A stretch of 64,000 bases of DNA from an uncultured Bacilli bacterium (GTDB taxonomy: Bacteria; Bacillota_I; Bacilli_A; RF39; UBA660). Each line of letters opens with the position of its first letter. Positions within the stretch are counted from its first letter, which is position 1. A model generated the notes under the pieces. The model ran no database searches, had not been told where the DNA came from, and saw only the letters and a list, made by a program, of their open reading frames with translations. The stretch is from assembly GCA_934096125.1 (NCBI GenBank), contig CAKOLB010000006.1, forward strand, positions 1-64,000, written 5' to 3'. Below are positions 33,593 through 41,979 of the stretch, in pieces. The position numbers and the translations under genes are program-made.

Positions 33593-35382
33593 TATTTTTC
33601 ATCTCCTAACACTGCTAAAAAGGCTTCTTGAGGAACTTCAACTGCTCCAACCATCTTCATTCTCTTTTTTCCTTCTTTTTGTTTTTCAAGTAGTTTTCTC
33701 TTTCGGGAAACATCTCCCCCATAACACTTGGCAAGAACATTTTTCTTCATGGCACTAATAGTCTCTCTTGCTATAACTTTTGACCCAATGCTCGCTTGAA
33801 TAGGAATTTGAAACATTTGTCTTGGGATAAGTTTTCTTAGTTTTTCCACAATAACTCTTCCTTTAGCATAAGCAAAATCTTTATGCACAATAACACTTAA
33901 GGCATCAACGACTTCACCATTTAATAATATATCCATTTTCACAAGTTTACTTACCTTATACCCACATAAATCATAATCAAATGAAGCATATCCTCTTGTT
34001 GTACTTTTTAACTTATCATAAAAATCATACACAATCTCTGATAAAGGTATTTCATAATGAACATTTATTCTTGTTGCATCTATATAATCAACAGATTTAT
34101 ATATCCCTCTTTTACTTTGGCAAAGTTCCATAAGAGCTCCAATATATTCGGCTGGGGCAATAATACTTGTATAGATAAACGGTTCTTCAATATAACTAAT
34201 TTTCGCCGTCTCTGGCATCTTCGTTGGCGAGTCCACATCCACTACACTTCCATCAGTTAAATAAACTTTATATATAACACTTGGACTTGTTGCAATTATA
34301 CCAATATTAAACTCTCTTTCAATTCTAGTAATAATAACATCCATATGTAAAAGGCCTAAAAATCCAATCCTAAATCCAAACCCTAAAGCTTTACTATTTT
34401 CCGGTTCAAAACTTAAAGCCGCATCATTTAGTTTTAGTTTATTAAGTGCTTCTTTTAACTCTTCATATCTATTTGGTTCTGTTGGAAATATTCCCGAAAA
34501 CACCATTGGCTTCATTTCTTTATATCCTTTTATCGGCTCAAATGCTTCATTTCCAAAAACCGTAATAGTATCGCCAACTGCAACAGTACTTATATCTTTT
34601 ATCGCAGCACATATATAACCAACTTCACCACTTTCTAAAGATGTGCATTTTTTCTCTTTCGGAGTATGCATCCCAAGTTCAACAACTTCAAAAGTACTTT
34701 GACCAGCCATAAGTTTTATTTTATCGCCAATTTCAATCTTGCCATCCACAAGCTTCACAAGAAGAACTACTCCCCTATAAGAATCAAAGTAAGAGTCAAA
34801 AATCAAAGCTCTAGTCGGAGCCTTTTTATTAATCTTTGGTGGCTCTATCCTTTCTATCACAGCCTTTAGTATATCCTCAACTCCCTCGCCAGTTTTACCA
34901 CTTGCAAGTATTATTTCATCTTCCTTAAAACCTAAAACATCTACAAGCTCTTTTTTTACTTTAGGCACATCAGCATTCGGCAGATCAATCTTATTGATAA
35001 CTGGAATTATCGTCAAATCTTGCTCCATTGCCAAATATAAATTTGCTAAAGTTTGAGCCTCTATTCCTTGCGCAGCATCCACAACTAAAACAGCTCCCTC
35101 ACAAGCCGCTAAACTTCTTGACACCTCATAAGAAAAATCAACATGCCCCGGAGTATCAATTAAATTAATAAGGTATTTCTCTTTATTATATGTATAACTT
35201 AAATTAACTGCATTAAGTTTAATTGTAATACCTCTTTCTCTTTCTAAATCCATGCTATCTAAAAGCTGATCTTTCATCTCTCTTTTACTCACTGCCCCCG
35301 TAAGCTCTAAAATACGATCCGCAAGCGTACTCTTCCCATGATCTATATGAGCAATAATTGAGAAATTTCGTATATTTTCCAT
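33592..35382 (-). CDS. lepA: Elongation factor 4 (LepA)
   Basis: Ribosome-associated translational GTPase. G1 AHIDHGKSTL, G2/G3 with DTPGHVDF, G4 NKIDLP, then domain II, the EF-G-like domain III (GFLGLLHMDVI), and the LepA-specific C-terminal domain (DVSRKRKLLEKQKEGKKRMK). Length 596 aa is standard. Leads the lepA-(136 aa)-hemW operon. Confidence 0.97.
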   Translation of the reverse strand: MENIRNFSIIAHIDHGKSTLADRILELTGAVSKREMKDQLLDSMDLERERGITIKLNAVNLSYTYNKEKYLINLIDTPGHVDFSYEVSRSLAACEGAVLVVDAAQGIEAQTLANLYLAMEQDLTIIPVINKIDLPNADVPKVKKELVDVLGFKEDEIILASGKTGEGVEDILKAVIERIEPPKINKKAPTRALIFDSYFDSYRGVVLLVKLVDGKIEIGDKIKLMAGQSTFEVVELGMHTPKEKKCTSLESGEVGYICAAIKDISTVAVGDTITVFGNEAFEPIKGYKEMKPMVFSGIFPTEPNRYEELKEALNKLKLNDAALSFEPENSKALGFGFRIGFLGLLHMDVIITRIEREFNIGIIATSPSVIYKVYLTDGSVVDVDSPTKMPETAKISYIEEPFIYTSIIAPAEYIGALMELCQSKRGIYKSVDYIDATRINVHYEIPLSEIVYDFYDKLKSTTRGYASFDYDLCGYKVSKLVKMDILLNGEVVDALSVIVHKDFAYAKGRVIVEKLRKLIPRQMFQIPIQASIGSKVIARETISAMKKNVLAKCYGGDVSRKRKLLEKQKEGKKRMKMVGAVEVPQEAFLAVLGDEK

Positions 35383-35407
35383 AAGCTAACACCCAGAAAT
35401 ATTTTAC

Positions 35408-35448
35408 CAAAAGATTAAAGATAAGTCCATTTAAACTTATCTTTTTGG
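35408..35448. terminator. Long hairpin between lepA and the XRE remnant
   Basis: Stem AAAGATAAGT/ACTTATCTTT with flanking CCAAAA/TTTTGG pairing, loop CCATTTAAA-like. Could serve the minus-strand gene ending at 35626 or be a relic. Confidence 0.45.
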
Positions 35449-35460
35449 TCCTGAAATATC

Positions 35461-35637
35461 TATATCAAATTTATCATAAATCCCCGGCAAAACTATTCTA
35501 GATATGAAATTGGGGCTATATCAATGCCTATGGAAAAATATAATAAACTGGCTAATTTTTATGATACATCCATTGACTATTTAATTGGTAGAACAGATGA
35601 ACGCAAACCATACCCTAAATCAATATTAAAAGAATAA
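35461..35637 (+). pseudogene. XRE-family regulator, C-terminal remnant
   Basis: Reads (R)YEIGAISMPMEKYNKLANF, DTSIDYLIGRTDE and RKPYPKSI before a TAA, which is the end of a typical XRE/Cro regulator (helix 4-5 and the DYLIGRTDE tail). The recognition-helix half is missing and no upstream start is usable; an ATG at 35524 opens only 37 codons. It overlaps the convergent 107-aa gene by 12 bases. Confidence 0.6.
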
Positions 35638-35949
35638 ATTTTTAATAGCATCTAAAAGTCCTTTAAATCCTTTAGTAATAAAAGTAATAAATCCTTTACT
35701 AACGCCTTCTCCCATTTTTGTAAACTTATTACTATAATTTTTATTATCATCAAGCACATAATTTTCTATATCCACAACTTTTCCCTCCATTACATCTTTT
35801 TCAAACCTTTCTTGCTCCGCTTTTGTTAAAGCCACCTTTCCTCCTACTTTAGCTTCATAATACCCACTAACAGAAGCAATGTAAAGGCCTAAAAATATCA
35901 CAAAAAGAATTCCTACTAAAGTTTTAAAAGGTTTTTTTTTCTTTTTCAT
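35626..35949 (-). CDS. Small single-TM protein coupled to spoIIP
   Basis: A 107-aa protein with a basic N-terminus, one transmembrane helix (about 10-30), and an outside part (KVALTKAEQERFEKDV... and a C-terminal amphipathic segment GFITFITKGFKGLLDAIKNLFF). Its start overlaps spoIIP by four bases (ATGA), so a role in the same forespore engulfment step is likely by context. No family named. Confidence 0.7.
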   Translation of the reverse strand: MKKKKKPFKTLVGILFVIFLGLYIASVSGYYEAKVGGKVALTKAEQERFEKDVMEGKVVDIENYVLDDNKNYSNKFTKMGEGVSKGFITFITKGFKGLLDAIKNLFF

Positions 35950-36881
35950 ATCATTTCTCCCATCACTTCATAAACAGCATTTGCAAGTACCTTCAAAGAA
36001 TTATTAACTTCTTCTATATTATTATATTGCCCACCTACTTCAACAAGAATTGTACTGGGATGAAAATCTTGATTATATATACCATTAACTCCAGGCCCTT
36101 TCTTAGTAAGTACTCCTCTACTTATAGATGGATTAAAAGCCTTTAACTTTTCATTTAACTTATTTGCCAAATCTAAATTAGCTTGATAATTGTCATGTTC
36201 AAGGCCAACTACAAAAAGCATCTTAGCATATTTTTTTCCATCGATATCTAAAACTGTCCGCTCATAGCTAGCAGAATCTCTATGTAAATCGATAAAAAAC
36301 TTAAGACTAGGGTTTTCATGATAAGCATTTTCAAGTAATATTCTACTAGCCTTATAGCTTCTTCCATACTTCCAACCATTAGCATTTAAAATATCAACTA
36401 CAGCATTTTCCTCAACCACTGTCCCCAGCCCTAAATCACTTAAGTACTCTCCTAAAATATGACTAGCAAAATACACAGTATTATTTATATTAAAACTTTC
36501 TAAAAAATTACTTTGATACCCCTCTGTTTGATGCGTATTAAAAATATAAACAAGAGGCTTAGTACTTTCCTTTTTTATATTAACATCAGTCATATTCTCC
36601 GCATTCACAACAGGCTCTATCCCCGAGTTAAAATTATCAATTCCAAAAGAATACTTCAGCAAAAACTCTGTACTACTTAAAAACTTAATATCGCTTAAAT
36701 TATAGGTGCTAAAAGAATCATTAACTAAAAAGTCCAAATACTCTTCTTCGGTTAAATCCAAATTAATACTATTATATAATATTTTAAAAATAAGGAGAAA
36801 TGACCCTCCCAAACTAGCTCCCACAATTAACAATTTTAGACCCCAAAATCTACTTCTTCTTTTTTTTAACCTAACTTTCAT
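35946..36881 (-). CDS. spoIIP: Stage II sporulation protein P (amidase/endopeptidase)
   Basis: Cell-wall hydrolase of the DMP (SpoIID-M-P) engulfment machine. One N-terminal transmembrane segment (about 17-35), then a SpoIIP domain with VYIFNTHQTEGY (His), DLHRDSAS and a late ILVEVGGQYNNIEEV (Glu), the zinc-amidase motifs. About 311 aa. The ATG at 36881 is preferred to a GTG three codons upstream. Coupled to the small downstream membrane gene. Shows that the organism or its recent ancestors sporulate. Confidence 0.92.
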   Translation of the reverse strand: MKVRLKKRRSRFWGLKLLIVGASLGGSFLLIFKILYNSINLDLTEEEYLDFLVNDSFSTYNLSDIKFLSSTEFLLKYSFGIDNFNSGIEPVVNAENMTDVNIKKESTKPLVYIFNTHQTEGYQSNFLESFNINNTVYFASHILGEYLSDLGLGTVVEENAVVDILNANGWKYGRSYKASRILLENAYHENPSLKFFIDLHRDSASYERTVLDIDGKKYAKMLFVVGLEHDNYQANLDLANKLNEKLKAFNPSISRGVLTKKGPGVNGIYNQDFHPSTILVEVGGQYNNIEEVNNSLKVLANAVYEVMGEMI

Positions 36882-36988
36882 ATTTATCACAAAACTATTA
36901 TAGTAAAGTTAAATAAATAATTATGTCGAATTTACTTCTTTTATCTTTATTTTTTATATTATTTCGGTATAATTAAAGTGGTGGTAAT

Positions 36989-38065
36989 ATGGAAAATATA
37001 ATTAGCTACATGGAGAAAAGTAAAGATAAAACCTATAAACAAATGCCATTTAATGAACTTGATGCTTTAGTCTATGCCTTACTTCCTTATATCGATTTTT
37101 CAGGAATTTCCATGAATGAAATAACTATTAAAGAAGCATATAAAAGATTAAATCAAAAATTTTTCTTAAAAAAGAAAGATAAATTTACAGAAAAGAATAG
37201 AAACGTTTTAAAGCTTGCCGCCTTAAGTCAAAGATACTGTGATAATATCATTACAAATTATACAAAAATAAATACTAGTAGCACTCAGTTTTGTGCCCTT
37301 ACAATCGTTGTTCCACATCATTTTAAGTACATTGCTTTTGAAGGAACCGATGATAACCTTGTTGGCTGGGAAGAAAACTTTAAAATGAGCTATACATATC
37401 CAGTCGAGGCGCAAAGTCTTGCCGCTAAATATTTTCATGATAACACAAACTTTAAAGACTTGACCCTTTTTGTAGGAGGCCACTCTAAAGGTGGTAATCT
37501 CGCTGTTGCAGCAGTTATGGAAAATAATTTCTTTAAACGTTTTCAAGTTGACTACATCTTTAACTTCGATGGTCCAGGCTTTCTTTCCAACATCGAAAAC
37601 AGTTGTAAATATCGTCGCATCACTTCCAAAATAAGAAATTACTATCCAGAAGATAGTTTTATCGGCATGATTTTAAAACAAAAAGGCAAAGAAAAATATC
37701 TAAAAAGCAAAAGTCATCTTGCCTATCAACATGATGCCCACAACTGGCAAATTATAGACAATCATTTTGTTCTTGGCGAAAAGTCTAAATACAGTTTAAG
37801 TTTCCAAAAAAGAATAGATAATCTTTTCAAAGAATACGATTTAGAAAAAAGGCAAATATTTGTAACGTCCTTTTTCACTCTTCTTTTTGCCGCTGGATAT
37901 ACTAAAAAGTCGGAACTAACCAAGGTAAGCATGAGCAAAATCAAAAATATTTTGAAAAATAATGCTGAGTTAGATAGTGAAAAGCGAAGCCTTATCATAA
38001 ATGTCTTTAAAACCATTATAAATAACCCTGAAAATGATGAAACACAGGAAAAGTATAGAAAATAA
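36989..38065 (+). CDS. Mbeg1-like (DUF2974) alpha/beta hydrolase
   Basis: A 358-aa protein with the DUF2974 plan: N-terminal FNELDALVYALLPYIDFS, a lipase-like core with VAFEGTD-type element (YIAFEGTDDNLVGWEENF), GxSxG elbow in GGHSKGGNLAV (Ser near residue 166) and NFDGPGF. Cytosolic, substrate unknown. Well-spaced GGTGGT before ATG and a TATAAT box at 36969. Common in gut Bacillota from recollection. Confidence 0.88.
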   Translation: MENIISYMEKSKDKTYKQMPFNELDALVYALLPYIDFSGISMNEITIKEAYKRLNQKFFLKKKDKFTEKNRNVLKLAALSQRYCDNIITNYTKINTSSTQFCALTIVVPHHFKYIAFEGTDDNLVGWEENFKMSYTYPVEAQSLAAKYFHDNTNFKDLTLFVGGHSKGGNLAVAAVMENNFFKRFQVDYIFNFDGPGFLSNIENSCKYRRITSKIRNYYPEDSFIGMILKQKGKEKYLKSKSHLAYQHDAHNWQIIDNHFVLGEKSKYSLSFQKRIDNLFKEYDLEKRQIFVTSFFTLLFAAGYTKKSELTKVSMSKIKNILKNNAELDSEKRSLIINVFKTIINNPENDETQEKYRK

Positions 38066-38066
38066 C

Positions 38067-38095
38067 TTGATAAGTTTCTAAATATTTGATAAAAT
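38067..38095 (+). promoter_or_regulatory. Sigma-A-type promoter of rpsT
   Basis: TTGATA, 17 bp, TAAAAT, just after the stop of the DUF2974 gene. Confidence 0.7.
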
Positions 38096-38124
38096 TAGGA
38101 AGAAATGAGGAAGGAGCAAAGATT

Positions 38125-38388
38125 ATGCCAAATATTAAAAGTTCAAAAAAAGCTGTTAAAGTAATAGCTAAAAAGACAACAAATAATCATGAACTTAAAA
38201 TGCGTGTTCAAAACCTTATTAAAAACTGCGAAAAAGCAATTTCTGCAAATAAAGTAGAAGAAGCAGACAAATTAAATAAAGACATTCAAAAATATATAGA
38301 TAAAGCAGTTAGTAAGGGATTAATTAAGAAAAATACTGCCGATCGTCAAAAATCTAGATTGACACAAAAAATCAAAAATATGAAGTAA
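38125..38388 (+). CDS. rpsT: 30S ribosomal protein S20
   Basis: 16S-rRNA-binding small-subunit protein. MPNIKSSKKAVK at the start and KGLIKKNTADRQKSRL at the end are typical. AAGGAG lies eight bases before this ATG, 13 codons inside the longest frame, which would begin on the promoter. Length 87 aa, normal. Confidence 0.96.
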   Translation: MPNIKSSKKAVKVIAKKTTNNHELKMRVQNLIKNCEKAISANKVEEADKLNKDIQKYIDKAVSKGLIKKNTADRQKSRLTQKIKNMK

Positions 38389-38391
38389 CAA

Positions 38392-38420
38392 TTGTTTACT
38401 TTATTTTTTTTTGCTATTAT
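38392..38420 (+). promoter_or_regulatory. Sigma-A-type promoter of transglutaminase-like gene
   Basis: TTGTTT, 17 bp, TATTAT starting four bases after the rpsT stop. Confidence 0.6.
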
Positions 38421-38442
38421 AAAAGAAGAAAGAAGGTTTGCT

Positions 38443-39390
38443 ATGAAAAACTTTTGTAAATTACTAATTGTTCTCTTGCTTTGTGGTCTTATCGCTATTT
38501 TTATCGACCCTATCACGGAAAAAATAAGTGATTTATTACAAGATAAAAAAACTTTAGTAATTAAAGAAAGTAATAAATACACCAAAGATAAAGATTATTT
38601 ATTTGTCCAAAAATCAAAAGACTACGTTCCTTATTCCTATCATGATTTATTAAACATCTACTATAGCATTATCGATAATGGCTGGGACGAATTCACCTTT
38701 TATTGTCCTAAAGAATATACAAATTGTACCAAAGATGCGGAAAGCATAAGTGGCGATGAAATTATTTTAACTCATCTAAACAATTATGTTCACCCCTTTA
38801 ATAGCTTTACCAACATCAAAAGTTCTATCAATGATAATGGTGAGATAACCCTTAAAATAAGTTATTTATATACACCTGATGAAACAAATCAAATAGATAG
38901 CAAAACCGATGAAATTCTAAGTAATATAATTAGTGATAATATGGACGACTATGACAAAATTAAAACAGTCCACGATTACATCATAAATAATGCTAAGTAT
39001 GATGTGGAAAGAAATGAAAAAAATACCAGTCCTTATAAATCATATAATGCTTATGGACCTTTATTCGAAGGCTACGCAACATGTAATGGTTACACTGATT
39101 TAATGGCTATTTTCTTAAGCAAGCTTGGATTTGATAACTACAAAATTGCCACAACACCAGAAGAAATTAGTTACTCTGCCACCGGCCACATATGGAATGC
39201 TGTTAAATACCAAAATACTTGGAAACACATTGATTTAACTTGGGATGACCCTGTTAGTAGTGACAATGCTGATTACCTCTTTCATACTTACTTTTTAGTA
39301 ACAACCGAAGAAATGCATAAAGCTGACCAAGGAGAAACAACCATTGAAGAACATAACTTCAATAAAGAATATTATTTAGAATTTAATTAA
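38443..39390 (+). CDS. Secreted/membrane transglutaminase-like protein
   Basis: About 315 aa with a single hydrophobic N-terminal segment (signal anchor, about 6-24). The transglutaminase-like fold has the Cys in GYATCNGYTDLMAIFLSKLG, His in TGHIWNAVKYQ and Asp in HIDLTWDDP, the full Cys-His-Asp triad. Members act as proteases or crosslinkers at the cell surface. ATG is preceded by AAGAAGG; longer frames run into the promoter. Confidence 0.85.
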   Translation: MKNFCKLLIVLLLCGLIAIFIDPITEKISDLLQDKKTLVIKESNKYTKDKDYLFVQKSKDYVPYSYHDLLNIYYSIIDNGWDEFTFYCPKEYTNCTKDAESISGDEIILTHLNNYVHPFNSFTNIKSSINDNGEITLKISYLYTPDETNQIDSKTDEILSNIISDNMDDYDKIKTVHDYIINNAKYDVERNEKNTSPYKSYNAYGPLFEGYATCNGYTDLMAIFLSKLGFDNYKIATTPEEISYSATGHIWNAVKYQNTWKHIDLTWDDPVSSDNADYLFHTYFLVTTEEMHKADQGETTIEEHNFNKEYYLEFN

Positions 39391-39392
39391 TC

Positions 39393-39428
39393 AAAAAATT
39401 GTTAGAAATCAAATCTAACAATTTTTTT
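39393..39428. terminator. Strong bidirectional terminator
   Basis: Stem AAATTGTTAGA/TCTAACAATTT with loop and A/T runs on both sides, between two convergent genes. Confidence 0.85.
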
Positions 39429-39429
39429 A

Positions 39430-40911
39430 CTACTCGTCTTCTTTTTTCAAATAATTAATAGTTATAACGCTTGCATCTGCATCAGTATGCGGTGGTTCAA
39501 TTTGTTCTCCTTGCGAATCTTCCTCTTTTACAACCACTTGCTCTTCTTCTAGTGGCATAATATCACCAATACCTTTAGTATAGATATAAGTTACTTCAAT
39601 TGTTCCATCTATATAATTACCACTAGTATCACCTAAAACTTTCAAAAACTCATAACCATTAAATTCTTTTAATTCTGTTTGATAAGGATTTCCTACTGCA
39701 TCTTCATAGTTTAAAGATGTAGTAAGTTTATTTCCTTCATCATCAACATAATTAACTATTAATTTTCCCATTTTTCTTTCTAGTTCAAACCCCATATCAT
39801 AACCAAACTTCATATTTTCGTGAGCATTAACAACATATTCAAAATCAATAAACATTTTTATCGGCGTCAAATCATAAGTACTACCCTTTTTTATTTGACC
39901 TAAATCTTTATTAACTACTTTTTCTGTAACAGTATTTTTATGCCTCATATAATCGCCTAAATAAAAGCCACTATCTTTTGTATTATCTGTACTAAGCTTA
40001 CTTCCAGATTCATCATAAATTGGATAAAAGCCTAAACCTTTATTATAAAACCAGTTATAACCAAGACTACTTACTAAAGCATTAGTTTCTCTATTAGAGC
40101 AAGTATTTCCGTTTAAAATACCTCCTAAGTACTCATTAAGAGAGTCCATATAACCATAAATAGCTTTTCCTGGTAAGTCTTCTAAAACTTTAGCATCACT
40201 CTTAAATACTTTATTATAATAATCTAAATAATATTTATCTAAATCATTAATTCCATTTGCATAACCTGTCCTCACTAATTCGGCTCCTAAAATTTCATCA
40301 GTTAGCAAAACATCACATAAATTTGATTTCCAATTAGTTGAAAAAGTACATAAGACCTCATCATTTAAACGATAAACATACTTCCATGACCTATTAACTT
40401 TTTCTCTTTTAGTCATTTCAGAATTTTCATATAACTTTTTAAGCGCATCATTCATCGTTCTATTAACAGACCAATTCGCCGCTATAAGCTGACCATCAAA
40501 TGATTTTGTATCTTTAACATAAGTTCCACTTGCCTTACCATTTCTATCAAAACTATAATAAATACTATGACTATCAAGTCCACTTAAATCTTTAGTTATA
40601 ACTTGAAAAGAATTCTTAACATAACTAAAATCAAACTTTGAATCATTGATAATTCTAACAGCAAATGGTTTACTTTGCCCAGGAACATACTTCCCTTCCG
40701 TAATGCGAGCAACATCTTCACTTATATTGAAGTATACTTTTTTCTTATCATAATCTTTAGATATCGTATAAGTAATCATATCACCATTAAAACTTACACT
40801 TACGCCATTAGATGTCTCACCAAGCTCTACTCGCGTAACATCCCACTTTGACGCTGAAACACTCATCATCCCCATTACTAGCAATAACATTGCAAACAAT
40901 CTCTTTTTCAT
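39430..40911 (-). CDS. Secreted protein with thioester-like region and MucBP domain
   Basis: A 493-aa exported protein: signal peptide (1-20, cleavage after SVSA), a large N-terminal domain with two Cys (Cys in NEVLC-like VLCTFSTNWKSNLC and GNTCSN), and a MucBP-type repeat near 385-445 (LIVNYVDDEGNKL, TYIYTKG). The C-terminus is a Glu-rich tail ending ITINYLKKEDE, without an LPxTG-type sorting signal or membrane anchor. It may be a secreted adhesin or incomplete at the C-terminus. It has its own strong promoter and a long structured leader. Confidence 0.72.
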   Translation of the reverse strand: MKKRLFAMLLLVMGMMSVSASKWDVTRVELGETSNGVSVSFNGDMITYTISKDYDKKKVYFNISEDVARITEGKYVPGQSKPFAVRIINDSKFDFSYVKNSFQVITKDLSGLDSHSIYYSFDRNGKASGTYVKDTKSFDGQLIAANWSVNRTMNDALKKLYENSEMTKREKVNRSWKYVYRLNDEVLCTFSTNWKSNLCDVLLTDEILGAELVRTGYANGINDLDKYYLDYYNKVFKSDAKVLEDLPGKAIYGYMDSLNEYLGGILNGNTCSNRETNALVSSLGYNWFYNKGLGFYPIYDESGSKLSTDNTKDSGFYLGDYMRHKNTVTEKVVNKDLGQIKKGSTYDLTPIKMFIDFEYVVNAHENMKFGYDMGFELERKMGKLIVNYVDDEGNKLTTSLNYEDAVGNPYQTELKEFNGYEFLKVLGDTSGNYIDGTIEVTYIYTKGIGDIMPLEEEQVVVKEEDSQGEQIEPPHTDADASVITINYLKKEDE

Positions 40912-41066
40912 TCCTACAGTCCTTTCCTACAAATATAATATTCATTTCTTTCCTAAGGTATACTATATCTATCCTCCAAAAAGGGCAAGTTCACTCGAAA
41001 CTGCTCACAAAATAACTCTTAAACCAAACCCTACTTTAGAAGGGCTAACATAGCCTTTCCTTATTG
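40912..41066 (-). promoter_or_regulatory. Structured 5' leader of the MucBP gene
   Basis: The transcript from the strong promoter carries about 155 nt before the gene, with hairpins GGCTA-TGT-TAGCC and CCCT...AGGG and a GC-rich GAGCAGTTTCGAGTGAACTTGCCC-like segment (written here in two parts: GAGCAGTTTCG, AGTGAACTTGCCC). No known riboswitch signature was recognised. Confidence 0.4.
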
Positions 41067-41072
41067 ACATTT

Positions 41073-41101
41073 ATCCTAAGCGAAATATCGACAAAAGTCA
41101 A
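41073..41101 (-). promoter_or_regulatory. Sigma-A-type promoter of the MucBP gene
   Basis: TTGACT, 17 bp, TAGGAT on the minus strand. Confidence 0.7.
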
Positions 41102-41137
41102 CAAAAAATTAGCATATTTTTCCAAAAAATTTATTTT

Positions 41138-41170
41138 AAAAAAACTTTAAAACAATTGTTCTAAAGTTTT
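41138..41170 (-). terminator. Terminator of the sortase gene
   Basis: Minus-strand stem AAAACTTTA/TTAAAGTTTT with an 11-13-base loop followed by T-run. Confidence 0.75.
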
Positions 41171-41187
41171 ATATCCCCCAAATACAT

Positions 41188-41898
41188 CTACTTAATCTTT
41201 TTAGCACACACAAGCAAATATTTATTTTTATATTTTTTATACTTTTTATGATGACTACAAGTCTGTAAAATTAGTATCTCATCATCTTCTGACAACTTTC
41301 CCCCAGTTTCATACCAAGACTTAGACTTTAGCTTTTTTAAATGACTAAGCCACTTATCTTTAGTTAAATTATTATCCATATAACCCCAATCACTAGTTTC
41401 AACAAATACTGAAAAAATCTGATACTGCCATTTATTTTCTTTATCCTCTAAATAGATATATTTATTTTTTTCATAAAACTTTTCATCATAATATTTCTCT
41501 AAATCTTTAAATGGTACATCTAGTGATGATGAGTTATGACTATAAATTATATTTTTCTCTTTATTTATAACCATTCGATAATCAAGATAAACGGACCCTA
41601 CCATATTTTTCTTTTTATCTATTCCATGACTTAAATAAAAAGAGTTATCACTTCCCTGCAAGACTGGCTCACTAATCGAAGTTCCAGGCACAATCAAATA
41701 CCCTATAATATCTTTATTATTATACTCATTTTGAAGTTCTACTACTTTAGTTATTTGCATTTTTGCATAACTATCACAAGCAAATGTTCCTTCATAAATA
41801 ATTCTGTTACTATCTTTTTCCAAAAACAGTATGGAAAAAGATAGTAACATAGCTCCTAGAACAAAGCCTAAAAGCCTCTGATACGAAATCTTTTCCAT
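41188..41898 (-). CDS. Class B-like sortase
   Basis: About 236 aa: one transmembrane segment near the N-terminus, then a sortase fold with GYLIVPGTSISEPVLQG, the His in IIYSHNSS (about residue 120), and the catalytic Cys in LQTCSHH (about 214). The conserved Arg that stabilises the transition state normally precedes YLV; here the position reads KNKYLLV, with Lys. The ATG five codons into the frame follows GTGGGGAT. No sorting-signal protein is adjacent; a NPATG-type candidate is at 50015. Confidence 0.85.
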   Translation of the reverse strand: MEKISYQRLLGFVLGAMLLSFSILFLEKDSNRIIYEGTFACDSYAKMQITKVVELQNEYNNKDIIGYLIVPGTSISEPVLQGSDNSFYLSHGIDKKKNMVGSVYLDYRMVINKEKNIIYSHNSSSLDVPFKDLEKYYDEKFYEKNKYIYLEDKENKWQYQIFSVFVETSDWGYMDNNLTKDKWLSHLKKLKSKSWYETGGKLSEDDEILILQTCSHHKKYKKYKNKYLLVCAKKIK

Positions 41899-41979
41899 TA
41901 TAATCCCCACAATATGCCCCTATCCTATCATTGTTTTAATTATATGTCAATTAAAAAAAATGATTACATTTTGTAACCA

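Noticed and set aside
40912..41066. c-di-GMP-I or other known riboswitch
   Set aside because: The conserved core sequences of GEMM, SAM, preQ1 or glycine riboswitches are not visible.
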